DNA of 64,000 nt from Onishia taeanensis (lineage in GTDB: Bacteria > Pseudomonadota > Gammaproteobacteria > Pseudomonadales > Halomonadaceae). The stretch is taken from contig NZ_JABVXC010000002.1 of assembly GCF_013349955.1 (NCBI RefSeq), forward strand, positions 354,350 through 418,349, written 5' to 3'. The notes under the pieces were generated by a model. It worked only from the letters and a program-made list of their open reading frames with translations. It was not told the origin of the DNA and did not search any database. Shown here one piece after another: positions 51,110 through 60,321 of this stretch. Position 1 is the first letter of the stretch; every line of letters begins with the position of its first letter. Made by a program: the position numbers and the translations under genes.

Positions 51110-51890
51110 GTTCTGGCAGGAAACGCGCCCGTATCTCACCGTCATGCCAGACCAGGAGCTCCCCGGGAACCATCCGCACCCAGTCCTCGTTATCGGTCAG
51201 AGGCTCGGTCGCCAGCACCGAAACCACATCATGTTCGGTGGTATGCTCGGCGAAGTTAACGTTCAACTCGGCATCCGACAGGTTGGCCTCACCGAAGGGG
51301 GCACGGCGTGTGATATGCGCAAGCTTGGTCGAACAAAAACTATAGAGGTGAACGCCGTCGGAAAGCAGCAGATTGAAAACGCCCTTACCGCGCAGGCGCT
51401 CGCAGCAGCGGTGTAGCAGCTCCCAAAGCGCCTGAGGCTCCTCGGGCGGCTCGGGAAAGTGACGGCGCAGCTCGCCCATCAAATAGCAGAAGGCATGCTC
51501 GCTGTCGGTGCTGCCAATCGGTCGACAGACGCCCAGTGGCAGATCCTGCCAACTCTCGAGCTGACCGTTATGGGCATAGCACCAGGGACGCCCCCACATT
51601 TCGCGTGTAAAGGGATGCGTGTTGGCCAGGCGCACCTGACCGACATTGGCCTGACGGATGTGGCTGATCACGATATGCGACTTGATGGGATAGTCACGGA
51701 TCAGCCGGGCAATGGGAGAGTCCACCGAGGGGTGCGGGTCGCGAAACTCGCGATAACCGCCCTCTTCGTAGAAGGCGATGCCCCAACCGTCGCGGTGGGG
51801 CCCCGTGCCGCCTCCACGATGCAAAAACCCCGCGAAACTGAAGCAGATATCGGTGGGCACATTGGCGCTCATGCCGAGCAGTTCACACAT
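51093..51890 (-). CDS. Class II glutamine amidotransferase (YafJ/EgtC-like)
   Basis: A 265-residue Ntn-hydrolase. The catalytic Cys is the second residue (MCELLGMSANVPTDICFSF). Further motifs are GWGIAFYEEGGYREFRDP, ISHIRQANVG, NTHPFTREMWG and FAHNGQ-like CYAHNGQLESW, then STDSEHAFCYLM. Stand-alone members (YafJ, EgtC-related) hydrolyse small gamma-glutamyl amides; the substrate is unknown. The start at MCELL follows GAGGA and overlaps the VWA gene by 8 bp. Confidence 0.9.
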   Translation of the reverse strand: MCELLGMSANVPTDICFSFAGFLHRGGGTGPHRDGWGIAFYEEGGYREFRDPHPSVDSPIARLIRDYPIKSHIVISHIRQANVGQVRLANTHPFTREMWGRPWCYAHNGQLESWQDLPLGVCRPIGSTDSEHAFCYLMGELRRHFPEPPEEPQALWELLHRCCERLRGKGVFNLLLSDGVHLYSFCSTKLAHITRRAPFGEANLSDAELNVNFAEHTTEHDVVSVLATEPLTDNEDWVRMVPGELLVWHDGEIRARFLPEPDYND

Positions 51891-53763
51891 GCGGATCCTC
51901 ACTGCGACGCGACGACTCTGATTGAGCGGGCAAATGCCGCGACGTTTGCCCCCCTCGGCGCCTGCGAGCGCCAAGCCCCCAAAGCACCAGCAGCAAAACG
52001 ACCGCAAGCGCCGCCCAGACAAGCCAGGACCGGGGCTGGTCTTCAAGATTCTGCATCAGCCGTTTGGCCTGACCGGGCAGCGCATTGATGGTCTCCACCA
52101 CTCGGTCGGCGGCAGCGTCCTTGTCGGTGGCATCTGCCTCGGACAGACTCGCCGCACTGCCCGGCGCCTCCGGCAGATCACGGCTGATCAATTCGGCCCC
52201 GTCCAGGCGTGCCTCGTCGAGCAGGATACGGCCATCAGGATTGAGCAGCAGTCGCGGCAGCTTGAGTTCCCGCGACTCACCGTCCAGCTGCACCTGGGCG
52301 TCGATCTGCAGCGGCACACCGATATCGGCCGGCAGTTCGGGCAGGTTCACCCGCCAACGACGCTCACCCAAGGACTCGATAGGCAGCGCCTCCCCCTGCA
52401 GCGTGGCGCTTAAGCGCGTGTTGGCGGCATTGAGCGCCGGGTGCTCGGCCTCGAACCACACCTGGCCGTCTTCACGGCGGGCACTGATAGCGGGCAGCAC
52501 ATTGACTGCCTGAACACGCTGGCGATGGACGTCCTCGCCTTCGACATCGATGACCAGTCGCGCATTGCCGGTCAAGTTCGGGGCCGGCAACACACCACTG
52601 AAGCGCTTGGCGTCAGGAGTCGCCTGCGTCAGCGGACTGGCCGTCATGACCGCCCCATCGAGCGCCTGTAGCTCGACCGTGACTCGCATGTCATCAAGAC
52701 GGCTGGCCTCCAGAGGCGCGCCGTCGTCCCTGGCGAGCCAGGCTTCCAGCGGTAGGTCGAAGCCCTGATAGAGGGTCGCGGGCAATTCAGTGGTATGCAG
52801 CACCAGCGGCGACACCACGCTGACGCGACTGTCCTGCGCCAGATCACCTTCGACCCGCCACTCGCCCTCTTCAGGTGAGGGCACGGTGATCAGATCGAAG
52901 CGCGGCTGGCGCTGCCAACTGGCACCAGCGGGCAGATTCTCGGGCGTGTAGCGACGGCCATCGGGACCAACGAGCACCGAGGGGGCAGTATCCGGCTCGT
53001 GGAACAGCAGTGCCGAGAAGGTCTCCACCTCCGGATCGATGGGGAAGCGGTTGTCGCTGAGCGGTACCTGATCGGTCGGAAAGATACGCTCGAAGATATC
53101 GAGAAAGCCGCGCAGCAGGTCTTCGGGGCTCTGGGCGAGAGCGGCAAGCCCCTGGCTCGCCTGGGCGAGACGCTCGACCAGCGCCAGGTCAGCCTGTGGC
53201 GAAAAGGCAATGGCATGGATGGTGACGCCTCGCTCGGCAAGTGCAGGGGCGAGTTCATCGAGCAGCGTCTGGCGCGAGCGAGCATCTCGAATAGCCTTAT
53301 TGCCACCGGCCGGGTCCAGGTCAATGACGCCGTCGGTGAGCAATATCAGATGTCGCTCACCGCCGGACTCCTCGCTGGCCTGACGGATCGCCGCCTCGAT
53401 ATCGGTGTACTGCTGGTAATCGACCAGCCGAGGCGCCAGGGCGCGTGCCTGCTCGCGCCAGCGGCGATCTACCGGGCCAACGGGAAGCGGGTTCTCGACA
53501 CGTTCGCCGAAGGTCCAGAGCCCACCGCGAGAGCCCGCAGGCAGCAGCGAGGCCAACAGCTCCAGGGCGCTGGCGCTCAAGCGCTCGGGGTCGTTGTCTC
53601 GCATGCTGCCGGATACATCGAAGATCACCCGCACGTCTGCTGTGGCGTCTGCCTGCGCCTGATGCTTGTCGTCCTTTGATTCGACGTCCTCTGTCACCTG
53701 CTGGGCAAAAACGGTGGTCGACCACAGCAGACAACCCAGCACGGCACCGAACATGACGCGCAT
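51883..53763 (-). CDS. Secreted/membrane VWA-domain protein
   Basis: A 626-residue protein: signal peptide (cleavage near VFAQQ), VWA domain (residues about 42-225) with an intact MIDAS motif (VIFDVSGSMRDND, ILLTDGVIDL), a beta-rich middle of several immunoglobulin-like segments, and a C-terminal transmembrane helix (SWLVWAALAVVLLLVLWGLG) with a short basic/acidic cytoplasmic tail. The large periplasmic part is thus anchored at its C-terminus. It resembles BatA/TerY-like surface VWA proteins, but the function is unknown. It lies between a small membrane protein and a glutamine amidotransferase. Confidence 0.82.
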   Translation of the reverse strand: MRVMFGAVLGCLLWSTTVFAQQVTEDVESKDDKHQAQADATADVRVIFDVSGSMRDNDPERLSASALELLASLLPAGSRGGLWTFGERVENPLPVGPVDRRWREQARALAPRLVDYQQYTDIEAAIRQASEESGGERHLILLTDGVIDLDPAGGNKAIRDARSRQTLLDELAPALAERGVTIHAIAFSPQADLALVERLAQASQGLAALAQSPEDLLRGFLDIFERIFPTDQVPLSDNRFPIDPEVETFSALLFHEPDTAPSVLVGPDGRRYTPENLPAGASWQRQPRFDLITVPSPEEGEWRVEGDLAQDSRVSVVSPLVLHTTELPATLYQGFDLPLEAWLARDDGAPLEASRLDDMRVTVELQALDGAVMTASPLTQATPDAKRFSGVLPAPNLTGNARLVIDVEGEDVHRQRVQAVNVLPAISARREDGQVWFEAEHPALNAANTRLSATLQGEALPIESLGERRWRVNLPELPADIGVPLQIDAQVQLDGESRELKLPRLLLNPDGRILLDEARLDGAELISRDLPEAPGSAASLSEADATDKDAAADRVVETINALPGQAKRLMQNLEDQPRSWLVWAALAVVLLLVLWGLGARRRRGGQTSRHLPAQSESSRRSEDPHV

Positions 53764-53775
53764 AGGTACTTCCCC

Positions 53776-54195
53776 TTAACCGATGACCGGCTCCTGGCGT
53801 TCATGGCTTGATGCTTCCGGCCGTTCGGCAGCACGCGCCTTGGGTGCCGGTGGACGGCGCAACAGCTTCCAGACGCCGAGACCCAGCAAGGCACCCAGTA
53901 CGGCCCCTACGACCAGCAGCAGCGAAGCCCCGGCCATGGCTCCCCCCTTCCCTTGCAGAACGGCGACCGCGGCCACGACCACTGCCGGCGCGATGCCGGA
54001 GTGGGCCTCGGCCTGATCCAGCGTCGTCAGTGAGTAACTGGCCGGCATCCAGATGATACCGGCCACCAGCCCGGTGGTGACCCAACGGGGCAGCCGGGGC
54101 AGGAAGCGAATTCCCAGGTGGCCAGTCACCAGCACAACCAGCGACAATAGGCCATAGATCAGCCACAGTTGTGGCAGCGAATTAGACAACAGCAT
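53776..54195 (-). CDS. Small integral membrane protein
   Basis: A 139-residue protein with four predicted helices (LWLIYGLLSLVVLVTGHLGI, WVTTGLVAGIIWMPASYSL, IAPAVVVAAVAVLQG, LLLVVGAVLGALLGLGVWKL) and a charged C-terminal tail (PPAPKARAAERPEASSHERQ). I recognise no family. GGAGAG precedes the ATG at 54195. It starts the three-gene operon with the VWA protein (12-bp gap) and may be its membrane partner. Confidence 0.7.
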   Translation of the reverse strand: MLLSNSLPQLWLIYGLLSLVVLVTGHLGIRFLPRLPRWVTTGLVAGIIWMPASYSLTTLDQAEAHSGIAPAVVVAAVAVLQGKGGAMAGASLLLVVGAVLGALLGLGVWKLLRRPPAPKARAAERPEASSHERQEPVIG

Positions 54196-54267
54196 CGTTT
54201 CTCTCCAGGCGCACGCCCCTTGGCGCACGCTTCTTCTGTTAATTGCACATATGGTACACCGCACCTA

Positions 54268-56313
54268 ATGAAAGCACAGCCGTATGCCTCGCCCATCGAC
54301 CGTTTCCACCGCCCGGAGGACCCCGACTGGCACTGGCTGGAAAACCGCAACGACACCTCCGTCGGCGACTTCCTCGACGCCGCCAACGCCGAAAGCAGCG
54401 CTTGGTTCGCGCCACTGGAGTCGGAGGTCGAAGCGCTCTATCAGGGCCACCTGGCCCGCCGAGAACTGGCCGTCACCGGCCTGCCGGCGCCGTTGGACCA
54501 CTATACCTACTGGAGCGAAACCGCCGCCGATGCCGACTACCCGCGCTGGTGGCGCCACCCGCTCGACGCGCCATCCCAGCGGGAATGCTTCCTCGATGTT
54601 GGGGAGCGTGCCGCCTCACTGGACTTCCTCGAGGTCGGCGACATGGCCCTGTCGCCCAACGAAGCCTGGCTGGCCTGGACCGAAGACACCAGTGGCGACG
54701 AGATGTTCAGCCTCTATCTGAAGTCACTGCCCGACGGGGAACCTCAGCTATTGCTCGAAGGCATTGGCCCCGAGCTGTGCTGGGCAGAGGACGATCGCAC
54801 GCTGCTGTTTACCCGCTATGATGACATTCAGCGCCCGGAGAGCATATGGCGGCTGGATACGGCAGCGCCTGACCAGGAAGCCCAGTTGATACTGCGCGAG
54901 GACGATCCTGAATTCTGGCTGGGCATCGGCAAGACGCGTTCGCGCACCTGGCTCGTGCTGGAGAGTGCTTCCAAGGACACCAGCGAATGCTATCTGCTGC
55001 CGGCCCTGGCGCCGGATCACGCGCCACAGTGTTTCCGAGCACGAGAAGCCGGCGTCGAATACGCGATCGAGCATCGCCCCGGCCATTTTTACGTCCTGAA
55101 CAACCGCGAGGCGCCGCATTTCCGATTGGACGTGTGCCCGGAGAACGACCGCGATAGCTGGCAGCCACTGATTGCCCACCGCGATGATCAGACCCTCGAG
55201 GGAATCGACGCCTTCGACTGGGGGCTGGTAATCACTGAGCGCGATCACGACAAGGCGCAGGTATATCTTCGCGTGCTCGAGTTGGATGCCTCGCACAGTA
55301 TCCAGCGCGACGAGCGCCTGCCGCTGCCCGAAGAACCCTGCAGCCTGGCCCTGGGGGATACGCCGCATTTTGGCGAACGGCGGCTACTGCTGCGCGAGGA
55401 GTCCTTCACCCTGCCGATTCGCTGGCTCAGCCACGACCTGGATACCGGAGAACGCAAGTTGCTCAAGCAGCAGCCGGTGCATGGCAGCCTGCTCCCGTCG
55501 CAGCTCACCTGTCAGCGAGTATGGGCCGAAGCCCACGATGGCGAACGGGTCCCGGTCTCCATCGTTGCCCGCGCCGACCGTCTCGGACAGGCACCGATGC
55601 CGACCCTGTTGTACGGTTACGGCGCCTACGGTGAAGTCCTCGATCCCTGGTTCTCGGTCGCCCGGCTCGAGCTCTTGGAAAGGGGCATCGCCTTCGCCGT
55701 TGCGCATGTTCGCGGTGGCGGCGACCGAGGCGAACCCTGGTATCTGGCCGGTAAGCTCGAACACAAGGAAAACAGCTTCCGCGATTTCCTGGCCGCCCGT
55801 GACCGGCTGGTCGAGATGGGGCTGAGCGAGGCAGATAGGGTCGTCGCCTATGGAGCCAGTGCCGGCGGGCTGCTGGTAGGGGCAAGCCTCAATCTTGATC
55901 CCAAAGCCTTCTGCGCCGCCGTGCTCGATGTGCCCTTCGTGGATGTGCTTCGCACCATGGAAAACCCGGACCTCCCTTTGACCATCGCCGAGTACACGGA
56001 ATGGGGTAATCCGGGAGACCCGGCGGTACGCCAGCGCCTCAAAGGCTATTCACCGCTGGACAATCTCCAGGCGCAGCCCTATCCAAGCGTTTTCCTGCAA
56101 GGCAGTTGGCATGATGCTCGGGTGCCCTATTGGGAGCCCGCCAAGCTCTATGCCCGTCTGCGGGAACTGGATAGCGCCCGTGGCCCCATCATCTTGCGCA
56201 CCGACATGGGAGCTGGCCACGGCGGTGCTTCCGGTCGCTTCAAGGCCTGGCATGATAACGCCCGCCAGGATGCTTATGTTCTCTGGGCCCTAGGGCTGGC
56301 CGAACAGGCCTGA
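54268..56313 (+). CDS. ptrB: Oligopeptidase B (S9A prolyl oligopeptidase family)
   Basis: A 681-residue serine oligopeptidase. The N-terminal part is a seven-bladed propeller opening with DRFHRPEDPDWHWLENRND. The alpha/beta-hydrolase domain carries LLYGYGAYGEVLDPWFS, AHVRGGGDRGEPWY, the nucleophile elbow YGASAGGLLVG, Asp near GSWHDARVPYWEP and His in DMGAGHGGASGR. The family cleaves short peptides after basic residues in the cytoplasm. The ATG at 54268 diverges from the small membrane protein gene; an upstream frame (54169) overlaps that gene's start and is rejected. Confidence 0.92.
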   Translation: MKAQPYASPIDRFHRPEDPDWHWLENRNDTSVGDFLDAANAESSAWFAPLESEVEALYQGHLARRELAVTGLPAPLDHYTYWSETAADADYPRWWRHPLDAPSQRECFLDVGERAASLDFLEVGDMALSPNEAWLAWTEDTSGDEMFSLYLKSLPDGEPQLLLEGIGPELCWAEDDRTLLFTRYDDIQRPESIWRLDTAAPDQEAQLILREDDPEFWLGIGKTRSRTWLVLESASKDTSECYLLPALAPDHAPQCFRAREAGVEYAIEHRPGHFYVLNNREAPHFRLDVCPENDRDSWQPLIAHRDDQTLEGIDAFDWGLVITERDHDKAQVYLRVLELDASHSIQRDERLPLPEEPCSLALGDTPHFGERRLLLREESFTLPIRWLSHDLDTGERKLLKQQPVHGSLLPSQLTCQRVWAEAHDGERVPVSIVARADRLGQAPMPTLLYGYGAYGEVLDPWFSVARLELLERGIAFAVAHVRGGGDRGEPWYLAGKLEHKENSFRDFLAARDRLVEMGLSEADRVVAYGASAGGLLVGASLNLDPKAFCAAVLDVPFVDVLRTMENPDLPLTIAEYTEWGNPGDPAVRQRLKGYSPLDNLQAQPYPSVFLQGSWHDARVPYWEPAKLYARLRELDSARGPIILRTDMGAGHGGASGRFKAWHDNARQDAYVLWALGLAEQA

Positions 56314-56332
56314 CAGTTGCTCCGCTCGTGAC

Positions 56333-56371
56333 AAGGCCTCGTCCGGCTTGCGCTGGACGAGGCCTTTTTGA
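56333..56371 (+). terminator. Terminator downstream of ptrB
   Basis: A perfect 12-bp stem AAGGCCTCGTCC/GGACGAGGCCTT with a 10-base loop, followed by TTTTTG, 20 bp after the oligopeptidase stop. Confidence 0.92.
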
Positions 56372-56422
56372 CACTAACCGCTCTACGCTAACGGTACAGT
56401 GGGCGAAAACGGCCTAGCGCGA

Positions 56423-57151
56423 TCAACCACCTGCACCGGAACCCGTACCGCCGGCACCGCCGCCGTTACCTCCGCTGCCGCCGTTACCGCCGGCACCGCT
56501 GCCACCACCGCCACTGCCACCACCGGAACCACCGCCGCCGCCGGAACCACCACCATCGCCGGAACCGCCACCACCGGAACCACCGCCACCGCCGCCGGAA
56601 CCACCGCCACCGCCGCCGGAACCACCGCCACCGCCGCCGGAACCACCGCCACCGCCGCCGGAACCACCGCCACCGCCGCCGGAACCACCGCCACCGCCGC
56701 CGGAACCACCACCGCCGCCGCCGGAACCACCACCGCCGCCGCCGGAACCACCGCCGCCATCACCACCCCCGCCGCCGCCATTGCCAGGATCGGTCGGATC
56801 AGTAGGGTCGGTTGGATCGGTGGGGTCGGTTGGACTCGTCGGAGCGGTGGGTTCAGGTGTGCCCGGCGGAGGCGAGATAGCGGCTACCTGTAATAGAAAA
56901 CCGTCACAGCCACTATCCAAGAAGCCACCACCGCCACCGCCGCAGCCACCACCGCCTGCCGCCGGAGCCTCGAGATCGTCGATTAATGCATTCAGCTCTG
57001 CATCCGTCAGCGTGTCGTTACCAATATCTCGCATCTGATCCGGTGGTAACGGACTAGCGAAGCTCTCTTCCGGTGACGATTGCGCCAAGGCACCTGTCGA
57101 TGACAAACAACCGATTGCCACCGCCAGGGCCGTCAACTTGAACGTTTTCAT
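56423..57151 (-). CDS. Secreted glycine-repeat protein
   Basis: A 242-residue exported protein of striking composition. Signal peptide MKTFKLTALAVAIGCLSSTGALA, a short normal region (DTLTDAELNALIDDLEAP), a Cys-containing segment (GGGGCGGGGGGFLDSGCDGF), a PTD-repeat spacer (five copies of DPT), then about 120 residues almost entirely Gly with regularly spaced Ser (GGGGGGS heptads). There is no recognisable catalytic domain or membrane anchor. GGGGACAGG precedes the ATG. Two Cys may form a disulfide. Structural, adhesive or matrix roles are possible but unsupported. Confidence 0.75.
   Translation of the reverse strand: MKTFKLTALAVAIGCLSSTGALAQSSPEESFASPLPPDQMRDIGNDTLTDAELNALIDDLEAPAAGGGGCGGGGGGFLDSGCDGFLLQVAAISPPPGTPEPTAPTSPTDPTDPTDPTDPTDPGNGGGGGGDGGGGSGGGGGGSGGGGGGSGGGGGGSGGGGGGSGGGGGGSGGGGGGSGGGGGGSGGGGGGSGGGGSGDGGGSGGGGGSGGGSGGGGSGAGGNGGSGGNGGGAGGTGSGAGG
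56580..56747. repeat. Eight tandem 21-bp units encoding GGGGGGS heptads
   Basis: Six exact copies of a 21-bp unit (56580-56705) are followed by two copies with one shared substitution (56706-56747). Copy number of such arrays changes readily by slippage, so length polymorphism between strains is expected. Confidence 0.92.
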
Positions 57152-57351
57152 TGCCTGTCCCCTTGCTGCTGCCCCTTGGCTGACGCATCGCCTCTCGGCC
57201 TGCGTAGAACATTTTGTTACATACCTTCATATCATGGTTACCTAGTGCCACCTTCACCATCGGAAAAGGGAATGGTTCTTCAGCATCAGAAATTGCAATA
57301 AAAACGCTCAGGCAAGCGCGAAGAAGGTCATGCTCAGGGGGGAGAGAACGA

Positions 57352-57801
57352 CTAACCGTCGATAGGCAGGATCGCGATGATGTGGTCTTCAAGTGCCTCT
57401 TCAGGCACGTCTTTCTGCGACACGGCAAAACTGGCCACGCTGATACCCTTGCGATGAACCCGGGTGGGATCACCGGAAATCAGCGGATGCCAGCCAGCCA
57501 GTTTACGGCCTTCATGGAGGCGGCGATAAGCACAGGAATGCGGCAGCCAACGGAAATCGTCGACCCGCGCCGGCGTTAACTGAGTACAGTCGGGCACGCG
57601 GGCAAAGCGGTTCTCGTAATCGCTGCAGCGGCAGGACGGAATATCGAGAAGTTCGCAGGCGACGTTGAGAACGGCCACATCGCCACTGTCTTCATCTTCG
57701 ATCTTGAGCAGACAGCACTGTCCGCAGCCGTCGCACAACGCCTCCCATTCTTCGCCGCTCAGCTCTTCAAGGGGATAGCGCTCCCAGAAACGCTCTCGCA
57801 T
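57352..57801 (-). CDS. YcgN-family cysteine-cluster protein (UPF0260)
   Basis: A 149-residue protein of the YkgJ/YcgN cysteine-cluster group: WEALCDGCGQCCLLKIED, NVACELLDIPSCRCSDYENR and PDCTQLTPARV supply eight or more Cys likely to bind Zn or an Fe-S cluster. Function is unknown. The ATG at 57801 is typical (MRERFWERYPLEELSGEEW); a longer frame to 57942 overlaps ycgL. It lies downstream of ycgL and rnd, the order seen in other gammaproteobacteria. Confidence 0.9.
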   Translation of the reverse strand: MRERFWERYPLEELSGEEWEALCDGCGQCCLLKIEDEDSGDVAVLNVACELLDIPSCRCSDYENRFARVPDCTQLTPARVDDFRWLPHSCAYRRLHEGRKLAGWHPLISGDPTRVHRKGISVASFAVSQKDVPEEALEDHIIAILPIDG

Positions 57802-57853
57802 AGGGACTCCTTGGTGCGCAACGAGGCGCAGATGAGAACGGAACGACGAACCG

Positions 57854-58159
57854 TCAATAGCTCGGCCGTGTCGGGGTGCGATACAGGTCCAGCAGGTACT
57901 CTTCCTTGGCCGGTGGCATCTGCAGATAGAACCCCTTTTCATCGATCGCTGCCATCACGTCCGCAGCCTTGGCGCGGGACAGGCGCTTATCGGCCGTGAG
58001 GATCATGGTCAGCACCGGTTCCGGCTTGCCAAAGTGCTCGAGCAGGGCATCAGGCAGGTCCTGCATGCCATTGCGCTTGTCGACGTAAAGATACATCTCG
58101 TCCTGACGTGAGCTCTTGAAAATCTCACATAGCAGCTTGCGATCGGTTGCATTACTCAT
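57854..58159 (-). CDS. YcgL-family protein
   Basis: A 101-residue YcgL-domain protein with LLCEIFKSSRQDEMYLYVDKRNG, a DALLEHFGKPEPVLTMILT core and KGFYLQMPP near the end. Small alpha/beta fold of unknown function, frequently adjacent to rnd; in Pseudomonas and E. coli it is found next to RNase D, hinting at an RNA-related role. It overlaps the end of rnd by 8 bp. Confidence 0.92.
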   Translation of the reverse strand: MSNATDRKLLCEIFKSSRQDEMYLYVDKRNGMQDLPDALLEHFGKPEPVLTMILTADKRLSRAKAADVMAAIDEKGFYLQMPPAKEEYLLDLYRTPTRPSY

Positions 58160-59315
58160 GAGCGTTTACCTGTTTGAGCGCGGCGGCCAGGTCGTCAGCC
58201 AGACACTGACCACGCCAGCCGTTGGGCAGCTCCAAGGGACGGCCGAGCAGATTGGCCGCCACCAGCGACTCGATATCGCGACGGCGCATCAGCACCTCAG
58301 GCGCAATGCCCAGCCGCTCGGCCTGACCAGTCACCACTTGCTTGAGGGCCTTGAAGCGTTTCTTGAAAGGGCCAGTGAGCGGCGACGGCAGGGCCTCGGC
58401 AAGCTCGGCTTCATCACAGTGACGCGCCTCGCGCACTAGCGCCAGCAAGGTATCACCCTCGCGCTTGATCACGCCGGGCTTCAAGCCTTCCACCTGGGCC
58501 AGACCATGACGATCCTTGGGCATGCGCTCGGCAACCGCGTAAAGCAGCTTGTCGCTGACCAGCCAGCCACGAGGCAGGTTGCGTGCCCGGGCTTCGCCTT
58601 CTCGCCAGGTCGTTAGGCGCCGATAGGCCTCGACTTGTGGCCGCTCTAGACGCCACAGCTGGCGATGGCGCAGATACCACTGACTGTCAGCATCTAGGCT
58701 GCGCCCGGCTTGAGCGACGATGGCGGCACAATCGGCCTCAAGCCAGCCGAGGCGACCTCGCATCTCTAGGGACGCCCGCTGGGCCTGCCAGACCTCGAGA
58801 AGATAGATCACATCCAGCGCCGCATAGCGGCACTGGGAGTCGGACAACGGGCGCTCCAGCCAGTCGGAACGGGTTTCGTCCTTGGGCAGAACATGGCCGG
58901 TCCAATGCTCCACCAACCGCTGATAGCCCATCGCCGGATCTTCGCTGAGCAGCGACTGCGCCACCTGCGTGTCGACCAGCGGCCAGATGCCGACGCCGGC
59001 CCAACCGCCCAGCACTTCGAGATCCTCGCTACTGGCATGCAACAGCTTGAGTGGCCCTTCGGACAGCAAGGCTTTAAGGGCGGGAGTGGCGGCGACGGCC
59101 TGGGGATCGACTAGGTAGGCCGTTTCGCCGGCGCACAGCTGGACCAGGGCCGGCACAGGAAAGAAGGTCGATTCACGAAAGAACTCGGTATCCAGCGCCA
59201 GGGTGTCGGCGCTGGAGAGTGCCTCGCAGACCTCATCAAGAGCCTTGGGGGTATCAATCCAGCGAATATCGAGATCGCGATTTTCAGGTGCCAGAGATTC
59301 GGGTGCCGGGGACAT
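58152..59315 (-). CDS. rnd: Ribonuclease D
   Basis: A 387-residue DEDD 3'-5' exoribonuclease involved in tRNA 3'-end maturation. Exonuclease motifs: ALDTEFFRESTFFP (ExoI, D and E), LLHASSEDLEVL (ExoII region), and CRYAALDVIYLLEVW (ExoIII, Tyr and Asp). Two HRDC domains follow (about residues 210-290 and 305-385). The ATG at 59315 gives the usual N-terminus; the longer frame to 59351 has no ribosome site. Confidence 0.94.
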   Translation of the reverse strand: MSPAPESLAPENRDLDIRWIDTPKALDEVCEALSSADTLALDTEFFRESTFFPVPALVQLCAGETAYLVDPQAVAATPALKALLSEGPLKLLHASSEDLEVLGGWAGVGIWPLVDTQVAQSLLSEDPAMGYQRLVEHWTGHVLPKDETRSDWLERPLSDSQCRYAALDVIYLLEVWQAQRASLEMRGRLGWLEADCAAIVAQAGRSLDADSQWYLRHRQLWRLERPQVEAYRRLTTWREGEARARNLPRGWLVSDKLLYAVAERMPKDRHGLAQVEGLKPGVIKREGDTLLALVREARHCDEAELAEALPSPLTGPFKKRFKALKQVVTGQAERLGIAPEVLMRRRDIESLVAANLLGRPLELPNGWRGQCLADDLAAALKQVNAHE

Positions 59316-59347
59316 AGCGTTTCCAATTAGTACTGCAAGCAGTCGAC

Positions 59348-59953
59348 TCACTCACCGCTGAAGGGCAGGCGACCATTGAAGGCGCGGCTCAAGGTGCCGC
59401 CGTCGACATATTCCAGCTCGCCGCCCATGGGAACTCCATAGGCCAGGCGCGACAGACGAATCTGGCGGCCAGTAAGCTGAGTGGCGATGTAGTGTGCCGT
59501 GGCCTCGCCTTCCACGGTGGGGTTGGTCGCCAGAATCACTTCATCGACGCCATCTTCAGCGAGGCGTGCCTCGAGCTGGTCGAGGCCGATGTCTTCCGGG
59601 CCGATGCCATCGAGAGGCGACAGGTGGCCATGCAGCACAAAATACTGGCCGCGATAGCCACCCGCCTCCTCGATGGCCAGCATATCCGCCGGCGATTCCA
59701 CCACGCATAACAACCGCTCATCACGGCGCGTGCTGCGGCATAGCCCACACACCTCTTCTTCGGTCAGAGTGCGGCAGCGCTGGCAATAGCCGACCTCAGC
59801 CAGGGCCTCGGCCAGCACGCTTGCCAGTCGTTCTCCGCCCTCCCGTTCGCGCTCGAGCAGATGCAGCGCCATACGCTGGGCGGTCTTGGGCCCCACCCCC
59901 GGCAGCACACGAAGCGATTCCAGCAGTCGGTCGACGAGGGGCGAAAAGCTCAT
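59348..59953 (-). CDS. recR: Recombination protein RecR
   Basis: A 201-residue RecR with helix-hairpin-helix [21 protein letters not shown], a C4 zinc finger ([16 protein letters not shown]), and a Toprim domain beginning [15 protein letters not shown] and including [17 protein letters not shown]. It acts with RecF/RecO in gap repair. Its ATG overlaps the ybaB stop (TGATG). Confidence 0.96.
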   Translation of the reverse strand: MSFSPLVDRLLESLRVLPGVGPKTAQRMALHLLEREREGGERLASVLAEALAEVGYCQRCRTLTEEEVCGLCRSTRRDERLLCVVESPADMLAIEEAGGYRGQYFVLHGHLSPLDGIGPEDIGLDQLEARLAEDGVDEVILATNPTVEGEATAHYIATQLTGRQIRLSRLAYGVPMGGELEYVDGGTLSRAFNGRLPFSGE

Positions 59954-60279
59954 CAGAACGGCATCTTGAAGCCAGGAGGCAAGTTCAAGCCGGCGGTAGC
60001 TTCTTCCATCTGCGCCTTGGAGGCCGCTTCGACCTTGCGAACCGCATCATTGACCGCAGCAGCCAGCAGATCCTCGAGGAGCTCCTTATCCTCTTCCATG
60101 ATGCTCGGATCGATCTCGACCTTACTGACATCATGGCGGCCGTTCATGGTGACCTTGATCATGCCAGCGCCGGCTTCGCCCAGGACCTCGGCCTTGGCGG
60201 CCTCCTCCTGGACACGCTGCATTTTTTCCTGCATTTCCTGAGCCTGCTTCATCAGGTTGCCCATGCCACCTTTCATCAT
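59953..60279 (-). CDS. ybaB: Nucleoid-associated protein YbaB/EbfC
   Basis: A 108-residue YbaB homologue: helical [19 protein letters not shown], the beta hairpin [20 protein letters not shown], and [15 protein letters not shown]. Binds DNA as a tweezer-like dimer. It lies between dnaX and recR, the conserved order, with a 42-bp gap to dnaX. Confidence 0.95.
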   Translation of the reverse strand: MMKGGMGNLMKQAQEMQEKMQRVQEEAAKAEVLGEAGAGMIKVTMNGRHDVSKVEIDPSIMEEDKELLEDLLAAAVNDAVRKVEAASKAQMEEATAGLNLPPGFKMPF

Positions 60280-60321
60280 GGTGAGGTTCCTCTTGGGTCG
60301 TTGATTCGTGAACCAGCGGCG

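Noticed and set aside
56580..56747. CRISPR array at the regular 21-bp repeats
   Set aside because: Units are contiguous with no spacers and are in frame inside a coding sequence.
56399..56893. Long plus-strand frame with AGTTATAAGTT-type repeats antisense to the glycine-rich gene
   Set aside because: It is produced by the same 21-bp repeat read on the other strand, has no ribosome site and ends with no recognisable domain; the minus-strand frame has a signal peptide and a ribosome site.
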